A program made the position numbers and the translations under genes. Shown here one piece after another: positions 1 to 8,032 of a stretch of 35,512 nucleotides of DNA. Source of the stretch: a virus; IMG/VR virus record IMGVR_UViG_3300034198_004995, positions 1-35,512 of that record, one strand, 5' to 3'. Within the stretch, counting starts at the first letter, position 1, and the number at the start of each line of letters is the position of its first letter. The notes under the pieces were generated by a model, which did no database searches, was not told the DNA's origin, and worked only from the letters and a program-made list of their open reading frames with translations.

Positions 1-1
1 T

Positions 2-517
2 ATTGATGATGAGTTTTTAGAATGGTTTGTAAAGAATCCAAGTTGTGAGTATGCTGAAGTTGAAAAATACTTTCACGAAGTTGGAGATACTTTTGACTAT
101 GAAATCATCATTCCACAAGAAGAACCTAAACTTACAAATGTTTGTATAAAATGTGGTGTAGATTTATATTATGCAGATAATTTTGCTTGTCAAGAACATC
201 CTAAAAATTGTAAAGGTATTCATCTTTCAGAAGAAACTTTAAAAGAAAGAGCATTAAAAGAAGAACCTAAACAATATTCAAAAGTATTATCAGAAAATGG
301 AAATGAATTATTTTTTGATAAAGATGGTTACTTGTTAAAAGAAGAACCTAAACAAAAAACACTTGAAGAATCTTGGGAAGATATTTCAAAAGAATTTGAA
401 ATATTTTACAATAAACAAAATCAACTTTACAGAATAGAAAATACTCCTACTTATTCTTTTTTTATATTTTTAAAAGAGAATTACACTTTACCAACAAAAA
501 AAATTACAGTAAGATGA
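2..517 (+). CDS. C-terminal part of a hypothetical protein with EEPK repeats (5' part at 35376)
   Basis: This frame is open from the first bases of the window, so the gene starts upstream. Joined to the frame that leaves the right end (35376..35512), it continues in phase and gives one protein of about 217 residues. The visible part has a possible metal-binding cluster, a CxxC at bases 143-154 followed by further Cys and His residues up to about base 213. It also has three copies of an E-E-P-K motif, two of them preceded by K and followed by Q. The stop overlaps the next start as ATGA at 514, so the genes are probably translationally coupled. From memory, similar modular proteins (ITSDEEIKEG segments, IDDEFLEW segments, EEPKQ linkers) occur in flavobacterial phages without a known function. 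No function is assigned. Confidence 0.75.
   Translation: MDDEFLEWFVKNPSCEYAEVEKYFHEVGDTFDYEIIIPQEEPKLTNVCIKCGVDLYYADNFACQEHPKNCKGIHLSEETLKERALKEEPKQYSKVLSENGNELFFDKDGYLLKEEPKQKTLEESWEDISKEFEIFYNKQNQLYRIENTPTYSFFIFLKENYTLPTKKITVR
254..355 (+). repeat. In-frame direct repeat within the EEPK gene
   Basis: The 21-base segment at 254-274 recurs exactly at 335-355, 81 bases (27 codons) later and in the same reading frame, encoding the repeated LKEEPKQ stretch. A shorter relative lies at 118-131. The repeat is probably an internally duplicated linker in the protein, not a regulatory site. Confidence 0.8.
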
Positions 518-816
518 AAGAAACACTTGAAGAAGTTGCACAATGGGTTATAAATAATAGATATGCAAAAAGTGAATTAGAAAAAGTTTCTGATTTTGAA
601 ATGTATAATACTATAATTGACAAAGGTTCTAAATGGCAACAACAGAATAGTTATAGTGAGGAAGAATTTGCTATTGGATTTGCAGAGTGGTTCACAAACG
701 AACAATCTCCCTATTCTATTATGAACGGCAATCAAGAGGTAAGATTTTCAGATTTCAGAAAAGAGTACACAGCAAAAGAACTATTAGAAATTTATAAAAA
801 AGAGAAAGGATTATGA
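514..816 (+). CDS. Hypothetical protein, 100 aa
   Basis: A small acidic, probably soluble protein beginning MKETLEEVAQW. The ETLEE segment resembles the KTLEESWED segment in the preceding gene, so the two may derive from a shared module. It starts inside the ATGA overlap with the upstream gene and overlaps the next start at 813 by four bases, so it belongs to a tightly packed operon. There is no signal peptide, membrane segment or catalytic motif that I recognise. Comparable ORFs are, to my knowledge, common in flavobacterial phage early regions without a known role. Confidence 0.7.
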   Translation: MKETLEEVAQWVINNRYAKSELEKVSDFEMYNTIIDKGSKWQQQNSYSEEEFAIGFAEWFTNEQSPYSIMNGNQEVRFSDFRKEYTAKELLEIYKKEKGL

Positions 817-1166
817 GTTTTGAAACTTGGTTAGACGACAATTATCCGTACAAGAATAGAAATTTTAAAAATGAAATTCTTTACGCAAAATCAAAATTTG
901 ATGAAACTTATTTATATCACGAATTATTAGAAATTTTTACAAATAAAATTATGACACCAATACACTACGATTCAGGACAAGAGTACGATCTTATCGATGT
1001 TGCACTTAATTACAACCTTAATTTTTTCCGATTTAATGTGCTAAAATACATTTGTAGAGCTGGAAAAAAACAAAACGAGTTACACGATTTAGAAAAAGCA
1101 GTTGATTACCTCCAGAGGGAAATTAAAAATATTAGAGAAAACCAATTAAAAGAAATAGAAAAATGA
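813..1166 (+). CDS. DUF3310-domain protein (T7 gp1.7-like)
   Basis: Residues about 48-105 match the pattern of DUF3310: a PxHYD segment near residue 49, then a stretch ending LKYICRAGKK and LEKAVDYLQREI. In phage T7 the DUF3310 protein gp1.7 acts as a nucleotide kinase for dGMP and dTMP; whether this copy is an enzyme is inference. The N-terminal 45 residues are extra and unrecognised. It overlaps its neighbours by four bases on both sides. No P-loop is visible, as expected for this family. Confidence 0.75.
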   Translation: MSFETWLDDNYPYKNRNFKNEILYAKSKFDETYLYHELLEIFTNKIMTPIHYDSGQEYDLIDVALNYNLNFFRFNVLKYICRAGKKQNELHDLEKAVDYLQREIKNIRENQLKEIEK

Positions 1167-1369
1167 TTGCAGTAATTACAACAGACAAAAAAGTATTTAA
1201 TTTATACTTACAACAAGAAAACCTAACTTTTATGGATGCTAGGCAAATTTGCCGAAAAGAAGATTTAGATAATACAATTTATGATGATATAATTGATTTA
1301 GATCCAAAGTCAAATGTTACCGACTGGGTGCGAGATAGAATAAAAAGTAAAACATTAGAAAATAATTAA
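1163..1369 (+). CDS. Hypothetical protein, 68 aa
   Basis: Short acidic protein starting in a four-base overlap with the DUF3310 gene. It has no membrane segment, cysteine cluster or known motif. It is the last gene of the small-gene operon before the promoter element at 1370, which begins directly after its stop codon. Function unknown; it is called real from its length, the overlap and the unbroken operon layout. Confidence 0.6.
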   Translation: MIAVITTDKKVFNLYLQQENLTFMDARQICRKEDLDNTIYDDIIDLDPKSNVTDWVRDRIKSKTLENN

Positions 1370-1377
1370 TACCTTTG
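1370..1377 (+). promoter_or_regulatory. TAnnTTTG promoter element, predicted leaderless transcript
   Basis: TACCTTTG matches the Bacteroidota -7 consensus TAnnTTTG exactly and is separated from the ATG at 1382 by only four bases. With the usual spacing, transcription would start at or next to the A of the start codon. No clear -33 TTG box was found. Confidence 0.5.
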
Positions 1378-1381
1378 AATT

Positions 1382-1576
1382 ATGAAACGAATAATTTTAT
1401 TACTAGCAATAGCATTATCGAGTTGCTCAGCAGAAAAAGAAACTTGTTCCTGTACTGCAAAATATTCTCTAGGTAATGGACAAAGTTATTTAGTTCCGAA
1501 CAACCCTATTGATTGCGATACAAAACAACCTACTAAGTTAGCACAAAGCGGTTACTTCGTTGGATGCATTGATTAA
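1382..1576 (+). CDS. Small phage lipoprotein, 64 aa
   Basis: The N-terminus is a typical lipoprotein signal: MKR, a hydrophobic stretch of nine residues, then a lipobox L-S-S-C with the lipidated cysteine at residue 15. The mature part of about 50 residues has four more cysteines (22, 24, 45, 62), which could form two disulfides. It would sit in the periplasm or outer membrane of the infected cell. The gene has its own promoter element immediately upstream and precedes the terminase operon. Small phage lipoproteins often act in superinfection exclusion or as outer-membrane spanins; either role here is inference. A separate spanin candidate exists at 24011, which favours an exclusion role. Confidence 0.7.
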   Translation: MKRIILLLAIALSSCSAEKETCSCTAKYSLGNGQSYLVPNNPIDCDTKQPTKLAQSGYFVGCID

Positions 1577-1593
1577 CTAGAAAGTAAGATAAA

Positions 1594-1944
1594 ATGCCAA
1601 AAGAGGGAGATATAAATAATCCGAATGGAAAGGGAGGTTTTGCTGATAATCCACAAAACAGAGCTAATGGTAGATGGTCTAAAGATACTTCTATTAGTTA
1701 TTGGTATAATCACTTAATTCGTTTAGATTTGAAAGAATTTAAAGAGTTTAATCCTACAACAATGGCGCAAGACCTAGCTTATAAAGCAGTTGTTGAAGCA
1801 CAATTAGAATTAAATTATTTAAAAGAAATTACAGATAGAACAGAGGGCAGACCTAACCAACAAACCGATATAACCACAAACGGAAAAGAGCTAACTGTTC
1901 CTACGACTATCCAAGTGGAAATAGTAAAACCTGATGAAGATTAA
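1594..1944 (+). CDS. Probable terminase small subunit
   Basis: It lies immediately upstream of, and overlaps by 11 bases, the large terminase gene, the usual position of TerS. The N-terminus (NGKGGFADNPQNRANGRW) resembles the Gly/Asn/Arg-rich start of DUF5681-type proteins found at this place in other phages. The middle (residues about 45-90) is predicted helical and could contain the DNA-binding and oligomerisation part. TerS selects viral DNA and regulates the large subunit. The call rests mainly on position. Confidence 0.65.
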   Translation: MPKEGDINNPNGKGGFADNPQNRANGRWSKDTSISYWYNHLIRLDLKEFKEFNPTTMAQDLAYKAVVEAQLELNYLKEITDRTEGRPNQQTDITTNGKELTVPTTIQVEIVKPDED

Positions 1945-3127
1945 AGGAACGCCAGTATTTCAAAAGAATTGGGAAGCATTAAATAGCAACCAATACAAAT
2001 ACATAATCAATAGCGGTTCTTCTCGTTCTAGTAAAACCTTTTCAATTATTCAAATATTTTGGATATTGGCGTGGACTAAAGAACGTACAAAACTAGCAGT
2101 ATTTAGAAATACTAAAAAAGACTGCAAAGATACAATCTTACAAGATATGCTTAAATACTATCCTACTTTAGATAATTGGGATAGTATTAAGTATAATAAA
2201 ACAGAAAGTACTCTGACATTTCCAAACGGTTCAACAATCTTTATTGAGGGGACAGATGACGAGTTAAAAGTACACGGTTATCATTCGGATTACCTTTGGT
2301 TTAATGAAATCTACAAAGTACCTTTAGAAGTGTTTAACCAATTAGATATGCGTTGCAATGGTTCTGTATTTCTTGACTATAACCCTATTGGCATAATGTG
2401 GAGCGATAACTTACTAAAGCAAGACAACGCAATAGTAATTCATTCTACATTTAAAGATAATCCTTTTGTCCCTTTAGAGCAGAAAAAGAAAATACTATCT
2501 TATGAGCCTACCGAGTACAATATCGAGCAGAAAACCGCAAGTGATTACCTTTGGACTGTTTACGGTTTAGGTTTAAAAGCTGAAAAACCTAATAGGATTT
2601 TTAAAGGTTGGGAAACAATGAGCGACAAGATGTTTTATGATTTGCCTTATCCAATGTATTACGGTATGGATTTCGGATTGTCAGCTCCGAGTACAGTTAT
2701 AGCAATGAAATTTGATGGCGATAGGACTTTTTTCTTTCACGAATTACTATACAAGCCAATGAATAAGATGCAAGGCACGTTATCAGAGGAATTAATTAAT
2801 CTAGGAATAGATAAAAGATTAGAGTTAATTTGTGATAGTTCAAACGAAATAAACGAAACAGAGGGTAGAAAGCTAAGAAATAGCGGTTTTAATGTAATAT
2901 TTGCTCTCAAAGGAAAAGGAAGTGTAAAGTCTGGAATAGAGTTATTACAAAAGAAAAAAGTAATTTATACCAATACCAGCACTAACTTAGAAAGCGAATA
3001 CGAGCAGCATTCGTGGCGTGTAGTACAAGGATTACAACTAGACGAACCCGAACAAGGGAACGATCACGCTATTGACGCTTGTAAATATGTTGCGAGTTGG
3101 TACGCAAGAACAAGAAGATTAACATAA
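1934..3127 (+). CDS. terL: Terminase large subunit (PBSX type)
   Basis: DNA-packaging motor with ATPase and nuclease domains. The Walker A motif GSSRSSKT is at residues 28-35 and the Walker B segment LWFNE at 121-125, with E125 as the catalytic glutamate. The RNase H-like nuclease domain shows three acidic positions: D246 in YYGMDFG, D301 in LICDSS and D377/D381 in NDHAIDA. At 397 residues it is close to the length of PBSX-family terminases. It works at the portal vertex, pulling DNA into the prohead and cutting concatemers. It is followed by a 147-base non-coding stretch containing a promoter and a terminator-like hairpin. Confidence 0.93.
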   Translation: MKIKGTPVFQKNWEALNSNQYKYIINSGSSRSSKTFSIIQIFWILAWTKERTKLAVFRNTKKDCKDTILQDMLKYYPTLDNWDSIKYNKTESTLTFPNGSTIFIEGTDDELKVHGYHSDYLWFNEIYKVPLEVFNQLDMRCNGSVFLDYNPIGIMWSDNLLKQDNAIVIHSTFKDNPFVPLEQKKKILSYEPTEYNIEQKTASDYLWTVYGLGLKAEKPNRIFKGWETMSDKMFYDLPYPMYYGMDFGLSAPSTVIAMKFDGDRTFFFHELLYKPMNKMQGTLSEELINLGIDKRLELICDSSNEINETEGRKLRNSGFNVIFALKGKGSVKSGIELLQKKKVIYTNTSTNLESEYEQHSWRVVQGLQLDEPEQGNDHAIDACKYVASWYARTRRLT

Positions 3128-3142
3128 AAAAATAAATTAACG

Positions 3143-3168
3143 TTGTATTATATTAATTAATATATTTG
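3143..3168 (+). promoter_or_regulatory. Promoter for the head gene operon
   Basis: TATATTTG at 3161-3168 matches TAnnTTTG; a TTG at 3143-3145 lies 15 bases upstream, somewhat closer than the usual 17-23. It sits in the gap between terL and the portal gene, so it could drive the head and tail operon. A terminator-like hairpin lies between it and the portal start. Confidence 0.6.
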
Positions 3169-3173
3169 CATTA

Positions 3174-3268
3174 ACTATGTGAAGTTGCATAGTACTCAAA
3201 TGGAACGAAAAGACAACACAACACTAATTAAGCCTATGCTATATTGATTTATGGTATAGGCTTTTTTT
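3174..3268 (+). terminator. Terminator-like hairpin with competing helices in the portal leader
   Basis: Arms 3230-3240 and 3253-3263 form an 11-bp stem with two G-U pairs, followed by a T-run to 3268. Upstream, ACTATG (3174-3179) pairs with CATAGT (3188-3193). The overlapping GCATAG (3187-3192) can instead pair with CTATGC (3234-3239), which would break the terminator arm. The three helices compete, as in classic attenuators. The hairpin lies after the promoter and just before the portal start, so the head transcript must read through it. Confidence 0.6.
3200..3247 (+). CDS. Possible 15-codon leader peptide
   Basis: A short open frame, MERKDNTTLIKPMLY, starts 32 bases after the promoter element and ends inside the terminator loop. 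Its last codons cover the left terminator arm (3230-3240), so a translating ribosome would block the hairpin. Such short frames arise often by chance in AT-rich DNA; only the placement supports it. Confidence 0.3.
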   Translation: MERKDNTTLIKPMLY

Positions 3269-3274
3269 ATTAAT

Positions 3275-4486
3275 ATGGTAACAAAATCAATTAGTTTATT
3301 TGGGCGTGAACTTGTAAGAGTTGAGCGTAATAGAGCGGGAGAGTTTACCTATACTTTTTTAGATGGTGGCAACGACTTCGTTAATAGTGAAAAGTATTTA
3401 GCTACATCGCTAGAAAACCCAGTACTAATGACAGTACTTGCTTTACGTTCTCGTTTGTATTCTCAAATGGAAATTAAACACGTTGACAAGAATAATAAAA
3501 TAATTGAAAATAGTCCTTACTTAACTTTATTAAGACAACCTAATTACTTCCAAAGTCAAGAGGATTGGCTATTTCAACAATCGTGGTTCTTAAGTGTTGG
3601 CGGTACTAATTTCATTTATGAGCGTAAAGCATTTACAAATGAAATACCAAAAGCATTATACAATCTTATTCCTGCTGAAATAGATTTCAATCAATCACAC
3701 AAGATTAATAAATGGATAACCACACAAGCCGATAAAAAAGCCTTCGGGGAACGTTATATTAAATATACTTTAGACAATACCATTTATAACATTAAACTTA
3801 GTGAGTTAATTCCTTTGTACGATATGGCAAACGGAATGACTAACAATAGCTTTTTTAGTAGTCCAAGTAGAGTTAAGGGTATTAATAAAATATTGCAAAA
3901 TATCGATGCTAATTTAGCTAGTAAGAATAAAAACTTACAAATGAGTGCTAAGTATCTCAGTCAAAACGAAAGCACTGGAAATGAGGCGCAAATTAGAGAT
4001 GATGATCGTTTAGATATTGAGCGCACCTTTAGCCGTAAGGATTTGTTAATTACCAATGCTAATATAAAAGTTCAGCATTTAGTTAGCGATATGAAGCGGT
4101 TATTTTTAGATGAGCAGTTTGCAGATGATGCTAACAAAGTGTTATTAGCTTTTGAAATGAATAAGAACGTACTTAACTACTTTGCTAAAGATTCAACTTT
4201 TGAAAACCAAAGCGAGGGAATTATAAGCTACATTCAAAATTCAATCCAAACAACTGCTAAAAATACAATGAACTCTTTATCTAGCCAATGGGGATTGATT
4301 GAAAAAGGCGAAAGATTAGTAGCGAGTTATGACCATTTAGCAAGTATGCAACCCGTTGTAACTAAAAAGATAGCTTCATTTACTGAAATGCAAAATGCTA
4401 TTAAGATAGCCATTGAAAACGGTACAATGACAACCGATGAGGCTAAGAAAATGAGCGATGATTTTAAAACTAAATTAGGATTGTAA
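3275..4486 (+). CDS. Portal protein (HK97-like)
   Basis: The 403-residue protein follows the terminase and precedes the protease and capsid genes, as portals do. The N-terminal third resembles HK97-type portals: a VERNRAGEF start, then NPVLMTVLALRSRLYSQ, a segment typically followed by ENSPYLTLLRQPNY, and WLFQQSWFLSVGGTNFIY, which corresponds to the conserved 'G.ay.y' region. The C-terminal part is helical and polar, fitting the crown region. Twelve copies would form the ring through which DNA enters the head. The ATG lies just after the leader hairpin; its stop overlaps the next start as TAATG. Confidence 0.85.
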   Translation: MVTKSISLFGRELVRVERNRAGEFTYTFLDGGNDFVNSEKYLATSLENPVLMTVLALRSRLYSQMEIKHVDKNNKIIENSPYLTLLRQPNYFQSQEDWLFQQSWFLSVGGTNFIYERKAFTNEIPKALYNLIPAEIDFNQSHKINKWITTQADKKAFGERYIKYTLDNTIYNIKLSELIPLYDMANGMTNNSFFSSPSRVKGINKILQNIDANLASKNKNLQMSAKYLSQNESTGNEAQIRDDDRLDIERTFSRKDLLITNANIKVQHLVSDMKRLFLDEQFADDANKVLLAFEMNKNVLNYFAKDSTFENQSEGIISYIQNSIQTTAKNTMNSLSSQWGLIEKGERLVASYDHLASMQPVVTKKIASFTEMQNAIKIAIENGTMTTDEAKKMSDDFKTKLGL

Positions 4487-4614
4487 TGGGAACGAGATTG
4501 ACTTTATACGAGATTAATAAGCAGTTACATAAAAAAGATTTAGACGATAAGTTGAAACAATCTTTGGAGGACAAAAAAGAAATATTGTTAAAAGATAAAG
4601 AAGTTAAGAAATGA
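4486..4614 (+). CDS. Small highly charged protein, 42 aa
   Basis: A 42-residue, Lys/Asp-rich helical protein starting MGTRLTLYEINKQ. It begins in a TAATG overlap with the portal stop and ends in an ATGA overlap with the protease start, so it fills the gap exactly. The double coupling argues that it is translated. It might be a small scaffold-like or regulatory head protein, but no family is recognised. Confidence 0.6.
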   Translation: MGTRLTLYEINKQLHKKDLDDKLKQSLEDKKEILLKDKEVKK

Positions 4615-5540
4615 TTTACTGTAAAGAACTAAAAAAAGAATTTGCTAATAAAGCAGACCTTTTCAAAGAATTGGTAAAAAATGAAGTTGAAATAACTGAA
4701 CTAAAAAAGGGTGCTTTAAAATCAACTGATAATGTTTCTATTTTTGGAATTAAAGACACTCAATGTATTAAGGCTTTAAACTTTGTTAAAGATGGTTTTG
4801 TATATCCAGTAATCAACACGACTAACTATTTTGATTCTCACGGTGATGTACACTTTCCTAATTTATGGAATAAAACATTGAAAGATAAAGCAAAGAGAAT
4901 TTTTTACGTTCTTGAACACGAATTAGAATTAGATAGTGTTATTGCTTTTCCAAACGATGTAAACGCATTTGTTAAAACAGTAAGCTGGTCAGACTTAGGT
5001 AAAGATTATTTAGGAACAACCCAAGCGTTAATATTTGAAATATCTAAATCAAAGATTAAAATCGATAAAGTAGCGGAGTTATTTAATGAACAAGTAAACT
5101 TTGAGAATAGTGTAAGGATGCGTTACATAAACGTAAATCTAGCAATTAACTCAACAGATGCAGACTACGAAAAACAAAAAGCACTTTGGGATGCTAGAAT
5201 TGATTTAGTAGCTAATAAAGACGAAGCTATTAAGAATGGTTATATGTGGTGCGTTGATGAGGCTAGTATTGAAAAAGAAGGTAGTCTTGTACTGTTTGGT
5301 TCAAATGATGCAACTCCAGTAATATATCAAAAAAGTGATTCATTAACTAAGTGTGACAGTTGCGATGAAGAAACAGAAGATTACGAAGCCGAGAATGGAG
5401 AAATAGTTTGCAAGAAATGTGGAAATAAAAAACCAAAGCCGAAGAAAAGCACTTTGGATAATATAGAAGCCGAGAAATCACTTCAAGCCGAGCAAAATGC
5501 TCAAAAAGAATTATTAAAACAACTATTAAAGAAATTTTAA
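4611..5540 (+). CDS. Probable head maturation protease with C-terminal zinc ribbon
   Basis: It lies between the portal and major capsid genes, the usual place of the HK97-type prohead protease. Candidate catalytic residues are H103 (in VLEHELE) and S167 (in FENSVRMRY), followed by a beta-rich NVNLAINS segment; spacing is similar to the His/Ser pair of the HK97 protease, but this assignment is by eye. The protein would cleave the capsid N-terminal delta domain during maturation. The C-terminus adds a zinc-ribbon-like CxxC (248/251) and CxxC (267/270), then a Lys-rich, helical tail to residue 309. The tail may act as scaffold or DNA-contact segment. Confidence 0.65.
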   Translation: MIYCKELKKEFANKADLFKELVKNEVEITELKKGALKSTDNVSIFGIKDTQCIKALNFVKDGFVYPVINTTNYFDSHGDVHFPNLWNKTLKDKAKRIFYVLEHELELDSVIAFPNDVNAFVKTVSWSDLGKDYLGTTQALIFEISKSKIKIDKVAELFNEQVNFENSVRMRYINVNLAINSTDADYEKQKALWDARIDLVANKDEAIKNGYMWCVDEASIEKEGSLVLFGSNDATPVIYQKSDSLTKCDSCDEETEDYEAENGEIVCKKCGNKKPKPKKSTLDNIEAEKSLQAEQNAQKELLKQLLKKF

Positions 5541-5542
5541 AG

Positions 5543-6724
5543 ATGGAAGAAATCATTAAAGAATTGGGTCTAAAAATTGACGCAATGAAAACAGAAACAG
5601 TTTCTAAAGTAGAGCTTATTGAAATTATGTCAAAAGTTCAGCAATTGGAAACAGAAGGTGCAGAAGTAAAAACGCTAAAAGCAAACATTGAGGAATTAGC
5701 GTTAAAAGTTCTTGACCTTGAAACTAAAGGAGTTCAAAACAATGTACCTGAAAGTTTAGGTACTTTGCTTACTGAAAAAGCAGACGAACTAAAAGCAATG
5801 AAAGACAAGTCAGGCGCAAGTGTTAAAATCACTTTCAAAGCGGTTGGTACAATGGCACTTTCAACTAACACAACTGGACAGATTCCACAAGCTGAGAGAG
5901 AAGCTGGAATTACTAGAATTGTAAGACGTAACCCTTTCATTTTAGAATTGGTTAACGTTGGTTCTATTATGTCAAACGTTTGGGAATGGGTTGAGCAAAA
6001 GAATGCAGAGGGTGGCGCAGCTATGACTGCAGAAGCTGCTGCTAAATCTCAAGCTGACTTTGATTTAGTTGTTGCAAGTGCTAACGTTAAGAAAGTAACT
6101 GCTTACATCAAAATCACTAAAGAGATGCTTGACGATGTGCCTTTGATGCGTTCAGAAATTGACCAAGAGTTGACTGAATTGATTAACTTAAAAATTGATG
6201 AGCAATTATTGAGTGGATCAGGTTCTGGTGCTAACTTAACTGGTATTATCACAAACGCTACTGCGTGGGCGGCTGGTGCTTTTGCTTTGGCTATTCCAAC
6301 ACCTACAAAATGGGATGTTTTGAGAACTGCAATTAACCAAGTTCGTGTTAATTTGTTTGAGCCTACTTATATCGTTGTACATCCAACAGATGTTACAGGA
6401 ATGGAATTGTCTAAAGATTCAACTGGTCAATACATTATGCCTCCATTCGCTGCAGTTGATGGTACTATCATCAGCGGTATTCGTGTAGTTGCTAATACTG
6501 GAGTTACTATTGATAAATTCCTAGTAGGGGATTTCCAAAAAGCTGGTGTTCGTTTCAAAGAGGGATTGACTATTAACGTAGGTTACGAAAATGATGACTT
6601 TACTAAAAACTTAGTTACAATTTTAGCAGAAGCTAGATTGGTGCAAAGAGTAAAATCAAATCATTACGGTGCGTTTGTGTACGGTGATTTCAGCGATGCG
6701 ATTACTGCATTGACTAAAGCATAG
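5543..6724 (+). CDS. Major capsid protein (HK97 fold)
   Basis: The first 70 or so residues are a charged coiled coil, like the delta (scaffolding) domain of HK97 gp5. It is followed by a Gly-containing linker and a mature domain with features of the phage capsid family: a TGQIPQAERE segment, an N-arm, RNPFILELVNVGSI, the spine-helix region KKVTAYIKITKEMLDDVP, the segment ELINLKIDEQLLSGSG, and a P/A-domain ending in LVQRVKSNHYGAFVYGDF. At 393 residues it matches the family length. The upstream protease probably removes the N-terminal domain. Its richer Ala/Gly composition fits an abundant structural protein. Confidence 0.92.
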   Translation: MEEIIKELGLKIDAMKTETVSKVELIEIMSKVQQLETEGAEVKTLKANIEELALKVLDLETKGVQNNVPESLGTLLTEKADELKAMKDKSGASVKITFKAVGTMALSTNTTGQIPQAEREAGITRIVRRNPFILELVNVGSIMSNVWEWVEQKNAEGGAAMTAEAAAKSQADFDLVVASANVKKVTAYIKITKEMLDDVPLMRSEIDQELTELINLKIDEQLLSGSGSGANLTGIITNATAWAAGAFALAIPTPTKWDVLRTAINQVRVNLFEPTYIVVHPTDVTGMELSKDSTGQYIMPPFAAVDGTIISGIRVVANTGVTIDKFLVGDFQKAGVRFKEGLTINVGYENDDFTKNLVTILAEARLVQRVKSNHYGAFVYGDFSDAITALTKA

Positions 6725-6728
6725 TATT

Positions 6729-6860
6729 ATGGGATTTTTGCAAGATAGTACGGTAGAAGTTACTTATAATGGTAAAACTACACGAGTAGCTAAGCAAGAT
6801 GCTCATTTGTACGAGGCTAAAGAAACAAAAGTAAAAAAAGAACCTAAAACCAAAGAGTAA
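6729..6860 (+). CDS. Small hypothetical head protein, 43 aa
   Basis: A 43-residue frame, MGFLQDSTVEVTYNGK..., four bases after the capsid stop and ending in a TAATG overlap with the next gene. The C-terminus is Lys/Glu-rich with a KKEPK segment. Its position between the capsid and connector genes suggests a head or joining role, but nothing in the sequence confirms this. Confidence 0.55.
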   Translation: MGFLQDSTVEVTYNGKTTRVAKQDAHLYEAKETKVKKEPKTKE

Positions 6861-7501
6861 TGTCAATTTGTACTATTTCTCACTTTCAACAGTCAAATGA
6901 ATTATACATTCCGTTAAGTGTAGCCGATCCCGTATCAAATGCGAATGAGGCTAGTACTGACAATGTGGACTATTTGACTAACTTAATTGCTAGAGTTGAG
7001 AAAAACATACTATTGAACGCTTTAGGTTTAGCGACTTATAACACACTTCAATTGGCTATATCGGATGACTTTGTTAATCCGATATACGCCTCTTATAAAA
7101 AGCTAGTACAAGGTGATGAATATGATAGTAAAATATGGGTTGGATTAGAGTACGATTATTCTTTGATAGCTTATAAAATATTTGAGGAGTTCACAACCCA
7201 AACGGCAAGTAGATTGTCAGCAGTTGGAGCAGTAACGGTTAATCCACAAGGAGCGCAATTGATTTCGCCTAAGTATATTATTGCAAATGCAAACGCTAAT
7301 TTTTTAAGACAGTATCAAGGCGGTTATTTAAACGAGCCTATCATTTCGGATGATGGTTTGTTTGTTGATTGGTTTGGTTATCAAGATGAGTTAAACGTTT
7401 CAATGTATCGGTATTTAGTAGATAAGAAAGCGGACTTTGTAGATTGGAGCGAAGAAAATTTTAGACCAAGCCAAGACTTTAAAAATTCATTTGGGATATG
7501 A
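6860..7501 (+). CDS. Head-tail connector protein (predicted)
   Basis: A 213-residue protein directly after the capsid genes. The helical segment NVDYLTNLIARVEKNILLNALG resembles adaptor proteins that stack beneath the portal (gp6/gp15 class), and the middle contains further helices around FEEFTTQTASRL. In siphoviruses this slot normally encodes the adaptor. It overlaps the next gene by four bases. The assignment is from position and the helical N-terminus. Confidence 0.5.
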   Translation: MSICTISHFQQSNELYIPLSVADPVSNANEASTDNVDYLTNLIARVEKNILLNALGLATYNTLQLAISDDFVNPIYASYKKLVQGDEYDSKIWVGLEYDYSLIAYKIFEEFTTQTASRLSAVGAVTVNPQGAQLISPKYIIANANANFLRQYQGGYLNEPIISDDGLFVDWFGYQDELNVSMYRYLVDKKADFVDWSEENFRPSQDFKNSFGI

Positions 7502-8022
7502 TAGTATTTGAAACTTCGATTGATGCGATTGTAAACGTTTTGCCACCGAGTATAGATGCTAAAAGCGTGAGCCGTTCAATTCAGTTTGGATGGGGTACAA
7601 TAGAAGAACTTAATAAGTACTTACTACTACCCTCAAATCGTTCTAAATACCCTTTGATATGGCTAACAACTGGAAAGGATAAAAACAACCTTAGAGAGCC
7701 TAATGTAACACGTAGAGCAAGGTTAATCTTTGCAACACGTTCAGCAAACTCAAGCGAGTTAAACCGTTATCAATTTAGAAATGACTTCGATGTTATTTTG
7801 CAACCAGTACTAGATAATTTTTTATACGCATTAAGCAATAGCGGAATAAGTATGTATGATAATACAGACTTTGAAACTGAAAGACTGCCTAATTATTCGG
7901 TAGAGTTTAGCGGAGAAAGCCAAGCCAAACAGATTGCAGTTTGGAACGCTATAACGCTTGATGCAACAATTACAATAAACGGTTCAACAAACTGTTTAAA
8001 ACAAATTTTTTACAACAATTAA
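7498..8022 (+). CDS. Neck or tail-completion protein (predicted)
   Basis: A 174-residue mixed alpha/beta protein coupled by a four-base overlap to the adaptor candidate and located just before the tail-tube gene. Siphoviruses place the stopper and tail-completion proteins here. The central segment LREPNVTRRARLIFATRS and the following FDVILQPVLDNFLYAL resemble the arrangement in tail-terminator-like proteins, which cap the tail tube, but I see no diagnostic motif. Confidence 0.45.
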   Translation: MIVFETSIDAIVNVLPPSIDAKSVSRSIQFGWGTIEELNKYLLLPSNRSKYPLIWLTTGKDKNNLREPNVTRRARLIFATRSANSSELNRYQFRNDFDVILQPVLDNFLYALSNSGISMYDNTDFETERLPNYSVEFSGESQAKQIAVWNAITLDATITINGSTNCLKQIFYNN

Positions 8023-8032
8023 ATCATAAAAT

